From: Chloroflexota bacterium
GTDB taxonomy: Bacteria > Chloroflexota > Anaerolineae > Fen-1058
NCBI GenBank assembly: GCA_016219235.1
Contig: JACRBO010000102.1
Span: 1 to 12,088 of the forward strand
Direction of reading: 5' to 3'
Length of the DNA: 12,088 bases
Shown piece after piece: positions 6,450 to 12,088 of the stretch; positions within the stretch are counted from its first letter, which is position 1; every line of letters starts with the position of its first letter. The position numbers and the translations under genes were made by a program. The notes beneath the pieces are model-generated. The model had not been told where the DNA came from, did no database searches, and saw only the letters and a program-made list of their open reading frames with translations.

Positions 6450-7904
6450 ATGAACTTCTTTGAGCAACTTGAAAGGCGAGCCCGAGCGATTAATTCGCTG
6501 TTGTGTGTGGGGATCGATCCGCGCGGGACGGAGGCGGAGGCAGTGCGCGACGAATGCTTTCGTTTGATCGATGCGACCGCCGAGTACGCCTGTGCCTTCA
6601 AGCCCAACAGCGCGTTCTTCGAGGCGTTGGGCGCTGAGGGTATGGTCGTGCTGCACGCTGTGATCGCGCACGTGCCGAGCGGCATCCCGGTGATTCTCGA
6701 TGCGAAGCGCGGCGACATCGCGGATACGGCGGAAGCATATGCTCGATCGGCCTTCGATCAACTGGGCGCGCACGCGATTACACTCAGCCCGTATTTGGGT
6801 GGTGAGGCGCTGAAGCCCTTCTTGTCCCGATCGGAGCGCGGTGCGTTTGTGCTGTGCAAGACCTCGAATCCGGGGGCGGATGAGTTTCAGGGAAGCCTGA
6901 TGCGAGATGCAGGAAGCAGGATGCAGGATGCGGAAAGCAAGGGCCAAGAGGCGGGAAGCACGCTGTATGAAGTTGTGGCTGCACACGCGCAAGCGTGGAA
7001 CTCGAATGGCAATGTGGGTCTCGTCGTTGGTGCGACTGATCCACAGGCGTTGGCGCGTGTGCGAAGCGCCGCGCCTGACCTCTGGTTCCTCGTACCCGGC
7101 ATCGGCGCGCAGGGCGGCGATCTGCAAGCGTCGCTGGAAGCGGGTCTGCGGCCCGACGGGCTGGGCCTGCTCATCAACGTCTCGCGCGCCATTGCGCAGG
7201 CGAGTGATCAAGGTGCGGCGGCAAAGAAGATGCGAGATGACATCAACGTGGTGCGTAGTGCGTCCCACGGGGAGGCTGCGCACTGGTCCGTGTCTGCATT
7301 CACGCACCACGCAACACGTAACACGCAACTTGCCCGAGACCTGATTGACTCACAGTGCGTCCGCTTCGGCCAGTTCAAACTCAAATCCGGCCTCATGTCG
7401 CCGATCTATCTGGATTTGCGGCGGTTGGTGACACATCCGCAAATTCTGAAGCGTGTGGCGCAAGCCTATGCGGCAAAGTTGAAGGAATTGCAGTTCGATC
7501 GGATCGCGGGCATCCCATACGCTGCGCTGCCCATCGCCACGGCGATTGCGCTGGAGATGAATCGCCCGTTGATTTACCCGCGTCGCGAAGCCAAAGATTA
7601 CGGCACGAAGGCCGTGATCGAAGGCGACTTCAACGCGGGCGAGACCATCGTCGTGATTGACGATCTGGCGACGACGGGCGGTTCCAAGATCGAGGCGATT
7701 CAGAAGTTGGAAGAAGCAAACCTCAAAGTGCGCGACATCGTCGTACTGATCGATCGCGGGCAGGGGGCCGGGCCGATGTTGGCCGGGGCCGGTTATCAAC
7801 TGCACGCCGTCGCCGCACTGCCGGAACTGCTGGACGAGTGGCTGCGGTCGGGCGCGATTTCGCGGGAGCAGCTTGAAGAAGTTAAGGAGTTCCTGACAAG
7901 ATGA
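6450..7904 (+). CDS. pyrFE: Bifunctional OMP decarboxylase - orotate phosphoribosyltransferase (PyrF-PyrE fusion, UMP synthase)
   Basis: The 484-residue fusion performs the last two UMP steps. It starts at ATG 6450 with GAGG (6441-6444) 5 nt upstream. The N-terminal domain (1-260) is a type 2 OMP decarboxylase: VGIDPRG, AFKPNSAF (Lys51), ILDAKRGDIADTAEAY (Asp84, Lys86, Asp89), LVVGATDP, VPGIGAQGGD and INVSRAI. The C-terminal domain (about 296-484) is orotate phosphoribosyltransferase: FKLKSGLMSPIYLDLR, RREAKDYGTKAVIEGDF and the PRPP-binding IVVIDDLATTGGSKIEAI (400-417). The order is decarboxylase first, opposite to animal and plant UMP synthase. Two regions are odd. Residues 148-171 contain a heptapeptide-repeat insertion (DAGSRMQ, DAESKGQ, EAGS) encoded by heptamer DNA. 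The linker 261-295 is also encoded partly by heptamer repeats. All listed active-site motifs look intact. Confidence 0.95.
   Translation: MNFFEQLERRARAINSLLCVGIDPRGTEAEAVRDECFRLIDATAEYACAFKPNSAFFEALGAEGMVVLHAVIAHVPSGIPVILDAKRGDIADTAEAYARSAFDQLGAHAITLSPYLGGEALKPFLSRSERGAFVLCKTSNPGADEFQGSLMRDAGSRMQDAESKGQEAGSTLYEVVAAHAQAWNSNGNVGLVVGATDPQALARVRSAAPDLWFLVPGIGAQGGDLQASLEAGLRPDGLGLLINVSRAIAQASDQGAAAKKMRDDINVVRSASHGEAAHWSVSAFTHHATRNTQLARDLIDSQCVRFGQFKLKSGLMSPIYLDLRRLVTHPQILKRVAQAYAAKLKELQFDRIAGIPYAALPIATAIALEMNRPLIYPRREAKDYGTKAVIEGDFNAGETIVVIDDLATTGGSKIEAIQKLEEANLKVRDIVVLIDRGQGAGPMLAGAGYQLHAVAALPELLDEWLRSGAISREQLEEVKEFLTR
6892..6961. repeat. In-frame heptamer array within the PyrF domain, ten phased units
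   Basis: Steps of seven from 6892 give GAAGCCT, GATGCGA, GATGCAG, GAAGCAG, GATGCAG, GATGCGG, AAAGCAA, GGGCCAA, GAGGCGG and GAAGCAC, with consensus GAWGCAG. It falls between the conserved SNPGADEFQ and LYEVVAAHA stretches. From memory, related enzymes have only about nine residues there, against 24 here. The unit matches the intergenic array at 446-487. Confidence 0.75.
7249..7328. repeat. Inverted heptamer repeats within the PyrF-PyrE linker
   Basis: The right side holds four phased units: CACGCAC, CACGCAA, CACGTAA and CACGCAA (7301-7328). The left side (7249-7262) holds TGGTGCG and TAGTGCG in the opposite orientation. TGGTGCG (7249-7255) is the exact reverse complement of CGCACCA (7303-7309). 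The DNA encodes linker residues about 267-293 (VVRSASHG...HHATRNTQ) between the two enzyme domains, and so looks like an intergenic repeat read through as protein. Confidence 0.6.
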
Positions 7905-7907
7905 CAC

Positions 7908-7980
7908 GGTGACTGGGTGACAAGGTGAGTTGTGTATTGGAGAGCACCTTGTCACCTTGTCACCTCTTCACCCTTTCACC
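7908..7980. repeat. Octamer array GGTGACAA / TTGTCACC, inverted halves, abutting the pyrD start
   Basis: Left units are GGTGACTG, GGTGACAA and GGTGAGTT (7908-7931). Right units in the opposite orientation are CACCTTGT, CACCTTGT, CACCTCTT, CACCCTTT and CACC (7945-7980). GGTGACAAGGTG (7916-7927) is an exact reverse complement of CACCTTGTCACC (7945-7956), so the RNA can form a 12-bp stem. The final CACC touches the pyrD ATG at 7981, leaving no Shine-Dalgarno sequence. Confidence 0.85.
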
Positions 7981-9060
7981 ATGTATCAATCTATTCGACC
8001 ATTACTGTTCAAACTCGATCCTGAGCGCATTCACGGCGTGACGCTGCGGCTGATTCAACTGGCCGGACGACTGCCGCCGACGTATGCGCTGTTGAAGCGG
8101 ATGTTCGAAGTCGATGACCCTCGTCTTGAAACTGAGGCATTTGGCCTGAAATTCAAGAACCCGATCGGGCTGGCGGCCGGTTACGACAAGAACGGCGTGG
8201 CCGTGAAGGGGCTGAGCGCGCTCGGCTTTGGGCACGTCGAAGTGGGCACGGTCACGCGCTACAAGCAGATCGGCAACCCGAAGCCGCGCGTACACCGTGT
8301 GCTCGAGGCGCAGGGCGTCATCAACAGCATGGGCTTCCCCAACGATGGTGTTGAGACGCTCGCGATAAGGCGCGGAGCCGCTAAGGTCGGGATCAACATC
8401 GGCAAGAGCAAAGACACGCCCGTCGAGCAGGCGGCTGAAGATTACTGTACCTTGTTCAAGCGAGTGTATCGCGACGCCGACTACGTCGCCATCAACATCA
8501 GCAGCCCCAATACCTTGAATCTAAGGCAATTGCAGGCGCGCGAATTGATCGAGAATCTGTTGAAGCAGGTGGCGGCGGTGCGGGATTCTGCCGCGCGTCC
8601 TTCGACTTCGCTGCGTTCCGCTCACGCCATGCCCCAGCCGCAGGCTGGGTGGCGCGCCAGGCGGAATGCGCGCGTGCCACTGCTGGTGAAGATTGCGCCG
8701 GATTTGACCGAGAGTGAGATCGACGATGTGCTGGCGGCGATTTCGCTGGCGGGCATCGATGGCATCATTGCCACCAACACGACCATCGGACGGAGCGGCA
8801 TTCCCGAACGTTACCGTGATCTCAAGGGCGGCCTGAGTGGTTCGCCGCTGCGCGACCGCTCGACGGCGATCATTCACTATATCGCGCGGCAGACAGGCGG
8901 CAAGTTGCCGATCGTGGGCGTGGGTGGTATTGCCAGCGCGCGGGACGCCATCGATAAACTGGAAGCCGGTGCAACTTTGCTTCAAGTCTACACCGGCTTG
9001 ATTTACGCGGGGCCGAGTCTGGTGCAGCAGATCAATCGGGCGTTGATTGGCCGCGGCTAA
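7981..9060 (+). CDS. pyrD: Dihydroorotate dehydrogenase, class 2 (quinone-dependent)
   Basis: This FMN enzyme oxidises dihydroorotate to orotate and passes electrons to membrane quinone. It has 359 residues from ATG 7981; the N-terminus [19 protein letters not shown] is the usual class 2 start with its membrane-associated helical region. An in-frame TTG at 7930 would add 17 unrelated residues coded by repeat DNA and is rejected. Motifs are [13 protein letters not shown] (60-72), NSMGFPNDG (115-123), [11 protein letters not shown] (137-147), AINISSPNT with the expected catalytic Ser175, LLVKIAPDL (234-242), IATNTT (263-268) and IVGVGGI (311-317). Two stretches look repeat-derived: residues 128-135, and an insertion at about 202-229 ([20 protein letters not shown] onwards) before [11 protein letters not shown]. 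No Shine-Dalgarno precedes the start, so initiation may depend on translation from pyrFE or on another mechanism. It is the last gene of the operon. Confidence 0.95.
   Translation: MYQSIRPLLFKLDPERIHGVTLRLIQLAGRLPPTYALLKRMFEVDDPRLETEAFGLKFKNPIGLAAGYDKNGVAVKGLSALGFGHVEVGTVTRYKQIGNPKPRVHRVLEAQGVINSMGFPNDGVETLAIRRGAAKVGINIGKSKDTPVEQAAEDYCTLFKRVYRDADYVAINISSPNTLNLRQLQARELIENLLKQVAAVRDSAARPSTSLRSAHAMPQPQAGWRARRNARVPLLVKIAPDLTESEIDDVLAAISLAGIDGIIATNTTIGRSGIPERYRDLKGGLSGSPLRDRSTAIIHYIARQTGGKLPIVGVGGIASARDAIDKLEAGATLLQVYTGLIYAGPSLVQQINRALIGRG
8584..8667. repeat. In-frame repeat-like insertion in pyrD with hairpins
   Basis: This 84-nt stretch encodes about 28 residues absent, as far as I recall, from related class 2 enzymes at this place. 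It begins with a CCTTCGACTTCGCTGCG-type word that I associate with dispersed repeats in such genomes. It then contains CCCAGCC GCA GGCTGGG (8633-8649, perfect 7-bp stem) and the palindrome TGGCGCGCCA (8650-8659). Its length is a multiple of three, so the frame is kept. The insertion borders are estimates. Confidence 0.6.
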
Positions 9061-9064
9061 CGTC

Positions 9065-9089
9065 ATGCCCGAACGTTTCTGTCGGGCAT
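9065..9089. repeat. Palindrome just after pyrD
   Basis: ATGCCCGA (9065-9072) pairs with TCGGGCAT (9082-9089) over a 9-nt loop, 4 nt after the pyrD TAA. There is no T-run, so it is either a weak terminator or a dispersed palindromic element, perhaps protecting the 3' end of the operon mRNA. Confidence 0.6.
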
Positions 9090-9150
9090 CCATGCGACGA
9101 CGGGAGCGCTGCACCGCATGTGTTGGCAACGCCGGCTAACTGAGTGGTGG

Positions 9151-9175
9151 ATTCCCGCCAACTACGCGCGGGAAT
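9151..9175. repeat. Palindrome between convergent pyrD and GH1 genes
   Basis: ATTCCCGC (9151-9158) pairs with GCGGGAAT (9168-9175) over a 9-nt loop. It resembles the one at 9065-9089 in stem and loop length but differs in sequence. It lies 23 bp beyond the GH1 stop and could act for the minus strand. The 138-bp spacer (9061-9198) holds no gene that I can see. Confidence 0.6.
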
Positions 9176-9198
9176 GACCGCTATTGCAAATGTCTTGC

Positions 9199-10509
9199 TT
9201 AATCCAATCCATTACGCGCAATCACCTCACGATAGAAATCGAAACTATCCTTTGGAATCCGCTGCTGCGTGGCGTAATCCACATACGCCAGACCAAAGCG
9301 TTTTGAGTAGCCGTGTGCCCATTCGAAGTTGTCCAGCAGCGACCATGCAAAGTAGCCGCGCAGATCAACCCCGTCGTTGATTGCCTGCCGGCAGGCGGCG
9401 ATGTGCTCGCGCAAGTAATTCACGCGACGCGGATCATGGATTGCGCCATCTTCAATCTCGTCTTTGAAGGCCGCGCCGTTTTCGGTGATGTAGATCGGCA
9501 CCGCCGGATACTCGCGTTGAAGTTTGGTCAGCAGACGATACATCCCCGGCGCGTGAACTTCCCAATCCATCTCGGTATACTCGGCCCCCGGTAATTTAGG
9601 CGCACGGCGCGGGCCATCATACAGCGCGCGCATGTAGTAGTTGATGCCCAGATAATCGAGCGGCTGCGCAATGGTCTTGAGATCATTGGGCTGGATGGCG
9701 GGCACTTTGGACTCGTAAGCCGCCCACGCTTGCGCCGGATATTGTCCGCGTAAGACGGGATCGAGATACCAGCCGCAGTCTTTCTGCCACTGCAATTCGG
9801 CAAAGGCCCGATCGGCGGGCGTGTCGTGCAGCGTCTCCACCGTCCACATGTTCAACACGATGCCGACTTGCGCGTCAGGTTGCAGCGCGCGAATGGCCTG
9901 CGTTGCCAGCCCGTGCGAGAGCAGCACATGATGCGCCGCCTGCAGCGACTGGGCTTCATCGCGCAAACCCGGCGCGTGTACGCCCCACTGATAGCCCAGA
10001 AATGCCGTGCAAAACGGCTCGTTGTGCGTGGCCCAATATTTCACACGATCGCCCAGTCGTTTGACCACCGTCTGGGCGTATTCAACAAAGGCACTCGTTA
10101 TCTCGCGGTTGAGCCAGCCGCCCGCGTCTTCCAGCACTTGCGGCATATCCCAGTGATAGAGCGTGACATACGGTTGAATGTTGGCTGCTAATAGCGCATC
10201 GACCAGTTGATCGTAGAAGGCCAGGCCCTTTTCATTAACTGTACCGCGGCCCTCTGGCAGAATACGCGGCCACGCGATCGAGAAGCGATAGGCGCTCAGG
10301 CCCAGCTGCTTCATCAGTTCCAGATCGTCGCGCCAACGGTGATAGTGATCGCACGCCACGTCGCCGGTTTCGCCGTTATGCGTTTTGCCCGGCGTGTGGC
10401 TGAAGCGATCCCAGATCGATTCGCCGCGCCCGTCTGCATGCACTGCGCCTTCGATCTGATAACTGGCGGTAGCCGCCCCCCACACAAAATTCTTCGGAAA
10501 AACCTGCAC
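9199..10509 (-). CDS. GH1 family beta-glucosidase
   Basis: This retaining beta-glycosidase has 436 residues. The chosen start is GTG at 10507-10509, because AAGGAG lies 7 nt before it and the protein then begins QVFPKNFVWGAATASYQIEG, the normal GH1 N-terminus. A TTG further upstream (10531-10533) is rejected. The acid/base Glu164 lies in WATHNEPF and the nucleophile Glu343 in YITENGAAF. Other sugar-site motifs are YRFSIAWPRI, TLYHWDMPQ, LGINYY and FAWSLLDNFEWAHGY. There is no signal peptide, so it is cytoplasmic and probably splits imported beta-glucosides such as cellobiose. The neighbouring GH94 phosphorylase supports this role, although the two genes are separated by a palindromic repeat and the DUF4380-like gene. 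Confidence 0.95.
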   Translation of the reverse strand: MQVFPKNFVWGAATASYQIEGAVHADGRGESIWDRFSHTPGKTHNGETGDVACDHYHRWRDDLELMKQLGLSAYRFSIAWPRILPEGRGTVNEKGLAFYDQLVDALLAANIQPYVTLYHWDMPQVLEDAGGWLNREITSAFVEYAQTVVKRLGDRVKYWATHNEPFCTAFLGYQWGVHAPGLRDEAQSLQAAHHVLLSHGLATQAIRALQPDAQVGIVLNMWTVETLHDTPADRAFAELQWQKDCGWYLDPVLRGQYPAQAWAAYESKVPAIQPNDLKTIAQPLDYLGINYYMRALYDGPRRAPKLPGAEYTEMDWEVHAPGMYRLLTKLQREYPAVPIYITENGAAFKDEIEDGAIHDPRRVNYLREHIAACRQAINDGVDLRGYFAWSLLDNFEWAHGYSKRFGLAYVDYATQQRIPKDSFDFYREVIARNGLD

Positions 10510-10516
10510 GAGTGCG

Positions 10517-10522
10517 CTCCTT
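10517..10522 (-). promoter_or_regulatory. Ribosome binding site deciding the GH1 start
   Basis: On the minus strand AAGGAG lies 7 nt before GTG 10509. It supports the GTG over the upstream TTG at 10533, which would place this site inside the gene. Confidence 0.7.
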
Positions 10523-10561
10523 ATTGATAACAACTCTCACTTGGATTGATGGTATTGGCCG

Positions 10562-10667
10562 GCGAATGGAATTCGCGCCTACAGTTACACAAAGCCGACC
10601 TGCGTCGGCTCAGCGCCTGAGTCGGCGTAGGCCGACTTCGTGCAGTTGTTGCAGCGATTTTAATCGC
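10562..10667. repeat. Compound palindromic repeat element between the GH1 and DUF4380-like genes
   Basis: Four perfect stems stand in a row: GCGAAT/ATTCGC (10562-10576), AGCCGAC/GTCGGCT (10593-10610), AGTCGGC/GCCGACT (10620-10637) and GCGATT/AATCGC (10654-10667). The two middle hairpins also complement each other (GCCGAC with GTCGGC), giving an alternative longer fold. The AATTCGC..CTACA and CGATTTTAATCGCCCGG ends look like words of dispersed repeats in Chloroflexota-like genomes; that link is from memory. No gene is supported in 10534-10695. Confidence 0.75.
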
Positions 10668-10695
10668 CCGGACGCCAAAATGGAAAATCGCTGCC

Positions 10696-11571
10696 TTATG
10701 GAACGGCGTTCTCAACCAGCCGTATCAACTCAGCGGGCGTTGAAGCCGCAGGCGCGTCAATAATGTGCCACGTTTCCACATGTTCGGTTGTTTGCCCCGG
10801 CGCCAGATTGATCAGCGGAGCCAGCGTTTCGATCTCGATGAAGCGGTGATTGCTATACACTTCGACGTTGCAATCGCGATCGGGATGTAAACGATCGAGT
10901 TGGGGATCAAATTGCTTTACGAAGAAAATGTCATTCCGTAAGTAACCAATCCAGCCGGTACTCAGACAGCCGATTTTGCACGGCGGCTCGTCGGCGTGCG
11001 CGTTGACCACAATGGTGTCGTCGTTGATGCAAAGGCGCGCATCGTGCCAGCGCGTGTACGGCCACGCCACCACGTGTCGATCGGGCAGCAGCGGATGATC
11101 AGTGGCGCGATGCTGTGGGATGATGGCTCGTCCGCCCAACGGCAGCATGGTGATGGCCCACGGCGCAAGTTCGATGGCTGAACCACCGTCGTTTTCGATC
11201 TGGTGACGAACCGCCACGCAGGGCGCATCAACGGCCAACTCAATCTCGATTGATTTTCTCAGCCCGGTGGCCGCCTCGATCGGCTGCGTCAGTCGGACGG
11301 CACTGCCGCGCCGCGTGATCGCCAGCCCGTGATTGTCCGGCACATCCGATCGGACGGGGGCTTCCGGCGCGTGCCACAACCGGTGGCCGCCGCGCAGGTA
11401 ATAGTCGCCATCGGGCGTGGGCCACGACACATCGGGCGTTTCGGCCAACAAATTCTCAGTAGAGCCGGCCAGCATCAAACGCACAATGCGCGGCCCGGCT
11501 TCGAGCAGATATTCCAAATGCAGATAGGGGCTGCTTAGCCTCAATGTTTTAAGACCGTGGAAATCGTCCAT
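10696..11571 (-). CDS. DUF4380-like protein, galactose-mutarotase fold
   Basis: The product has 291 residues from ATG 11569-11571, which shares one base with the TGA of the upstream GH94 gene (TGATG). The two genes are therefore probably translationally coupled. A longer frame from 11778 only reads the GH94 gene out of frame and is rejected. Visible features are an N-terminal beta-rich region with LLEAGPRIVRLMLAGSTENL, the block YYLRGGHRLWHAPE (about 81-94), PDNHGL, and IELAPWAITMLPLGG in the middle. These match my memory of DUF4380 proteins, which share the aldose-epimerase supersandwich fold. Activity is not established; a role in sugar binding or anomer handling beside the phosphorylase is inference. 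There is no signal peptide. Confidence 0.75.
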   Translation of the reverse strand: MDDFHGLKTLRLSSPYLHLEYLLEAGPRIVRLMLAGSTENLLAETPDVSWPTPDGDYYLRGGHRLWHAPEAPVRSDVPDNHGLAITRRGSAVRLTQPIEAATGLRKSIEIELAVDAPCVAVRHQIENDGGSAIELAPWAITMLPLGGRAIIPQHRATDHPLLPDRHVVAWPYTRWHDARLCINDDTIVVNAHADEPPCKIGCLSTGWIGYLRNDIFFVKQFDPQLDRLHPDRDCNVEVYSNHRFIEIETLAPLINLAPGQTTEHVETWHIIDAPAASTPAELIRLVENAVP

Positions 11572-12088
11572 CAGGCGACTGCCCCCAACACGATTGTAAT
11601 TTGATGTTCGCGTCCATCCGCAAAATCGGGCACGAGCGGAGTGTCTTGCGTCTCGCCGTCGATCGTTGCCAGTAAGACGCCGCTGCTCGATCCTTCCGGG
11701 TTCAGCACTTCGATGTGATAGGTTGCGCCTCTGAACTGGCGCGTGGCTTTGAAGCCGCGCCAACTTCGAGGAATGCACGGATCGATCTCAAGGCCGCGAT
11801 AGGTGGCGCGAATGCCCAGAATGTATTGCGTGCCCGCTTGATACATCCACGAGGCCGTGCCGCTGAGCCAGCTGTTGCGCGCCAGCCCAAACTGCGGATG
11901 CTCGTCGCCGAGGATGTTTTGCGGATACACATATGGCTCGCATTCGTACTCGTCGATGCGATCGTTCTTCGCGGCGGGATTGATCTGCACGTAGTACTCA
12001 TAGGCGCGATCTCCGTCCCCGATCAGCGTGTTCGCAATCACCGCCCACGGATTGGTATGCAGGAAGATGCCGCCATTTTCTTTCGCGC
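11571..12088 (-). CDS. GH94-type disaccharide phosphorylase (cellobiose/chitobiose phosphorylase-like), C-terminal part
   Basis: The frame is open to the right edge, so the N-terminus lies outside the window and about 172 residues are visible. They start AKENGGIFLHTNPWAVIANT and continue with EPYVYPQNILGDEHPQFG, ARNSWLSGTASWMY, QYILGIRATYRGLEIDPCIP, and WRGFKATRQFRGATYHIEV. This is the end of the (alpha/alpha)6 barrel and the C-terminal beta domain of GH94 enzymes, which split beta-linked disaccharides with phosphate to give a sugar 1-phosphate. The His of FLHTNP and the WLSGTA loop lie where family members bind phosphate; many relatives have Thr where Ser stands in LSG. The general-acid Asp is in the missing part. 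The substrate (cellobiose, laminaribiose, chitobiose or another) cannot be decided. Confidence 0.88.
   Translation of the reverse strand, partial: AKENGGIFLHTNPWAVIANTLIGDGDRAYEYYVQINPAAKNDRIDEYECEPYVYPQNILGDEHPQFGLARNSWLSGTASWMYQAGTQYILGIRATYRGLEIDPCIPRSWRGFKATRQFRGATYHIEVLNPEGSSSGVLLATIDGETQDTPLVPDFADGREHQITIVLGAVA

Noticed and set aside
7930..7980. TTG start extending PyrD by 17 residues
   Set aside because: The extension is coded by octamer repeats, and [15 protein letters not shown] is the normal class 2 N-terminus.
10510..10533. TTG start for the GH1 gene
   Set aside because: AAGGAG lies 7 nt before GTG 10509, and the GH1 domain begins right after that GTG.
11572..11778. 69-residue N-terminal extension of the DUF4380-like protein
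   Set aside because: It is an out-of-frame reading of the GH94 3' end. The ATG at 11571 forms a natural TGATG overlap.
1..12088. tRNA, rRNA, insertion sequence or transposase
   Set aside because: No cloverleaf, rRNA segment or transposase-like protein was recognised by eye in either strand. A tRNA scan was not possible here.

Overview
The window looks like an accessory-rich stretch of an uncultured Chloroflexota (Anaerolineae-like) chromosome. That assignment is inference. It rests on moderately high GC, on the protein style (type 2 OMP decarboxylase, DUF4380-like protein, GH94/GH1 sugar genes), and on gene junctions packed with degenerate 7- or 8-bp tandem repeats and palindromic elements. 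No marker gene is present to confirm it.

Layout. (1) 1-1740, + strand: the 3' end of one HlyD-family membrane-fusion/adaptor protein, followed by a complete second one that carries a lipoprotein-type signal. (2) 1803-2954: a membrane-anchored M28-family metallopeptidase. (3) 3043-4029: a P1/DmpA-family (S58) self-processing aminopeptidase, with a 19-bp perfect inverted repeat starting in its stop codon. (4) 4104-9060: a pyrimidine operon. It has a consensus-like promoter, a ~150-nt leader with a possible 30-codon leader peptide and two intrinsic-terminator-like hairpins, then pyrC, pyrB, a pyrF-pyrE fusion and pyrD. (5) 9061-9198: a convergent spacer with two palindromes. (6) 9199-12088, - strand: a GH1 beta-glucosidase, a DUF4380-like (mutarotase-fold) protein and the 3' end of a GH94 disaccharide phosphorylase, read right to left. 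A large palindromic repeat lies between the GH1 gene and the DUF4380-like gene.

How the genes work together. The pyr block encodes every step from carbamoyl phosphate to UMP: PyrB makes carbamoyl aspartate, PyrC dihydroorotate, PyrD orotate, and the PyrF-PyrE fusion converts orotate through OMP to UMP. Carbamoyl-phosphate synthetase (carAB) is not in the window. PyrC and PyrB resemble the DHO and ATC domains of eukaryotic CAD and stand in the same order. The minus-strand block looks like beta-glucoside salvage: phosphorolysis by GH94, hydrolysis by GH1, and a mutarotase-fold protein translationally coupled to the GH94 gene.

The most unusual signal is not a gene. Five + strand gene junctions (446-487, 1735-1811, 2934-3020, 6371-6433, 7908-7980) consist almost wholly of in-phase short tandem repeats. 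Each has its own 7- or 8-bp unit, and several contain the stop and/or start codons of the flanking genes. The same kind of array also lies in frame inside coding DNA: in the PyrF domain (6892-6961), where it produces a heptapeptide repeat, and in the PyrF-PyrE linker (7249-7328). PyrD carries a different in-frame repeat-like insertion (about 8584-8667). This suggests an active repeat-spreading process that shapes gene junctions and pyrimidine-enzyme sequences.
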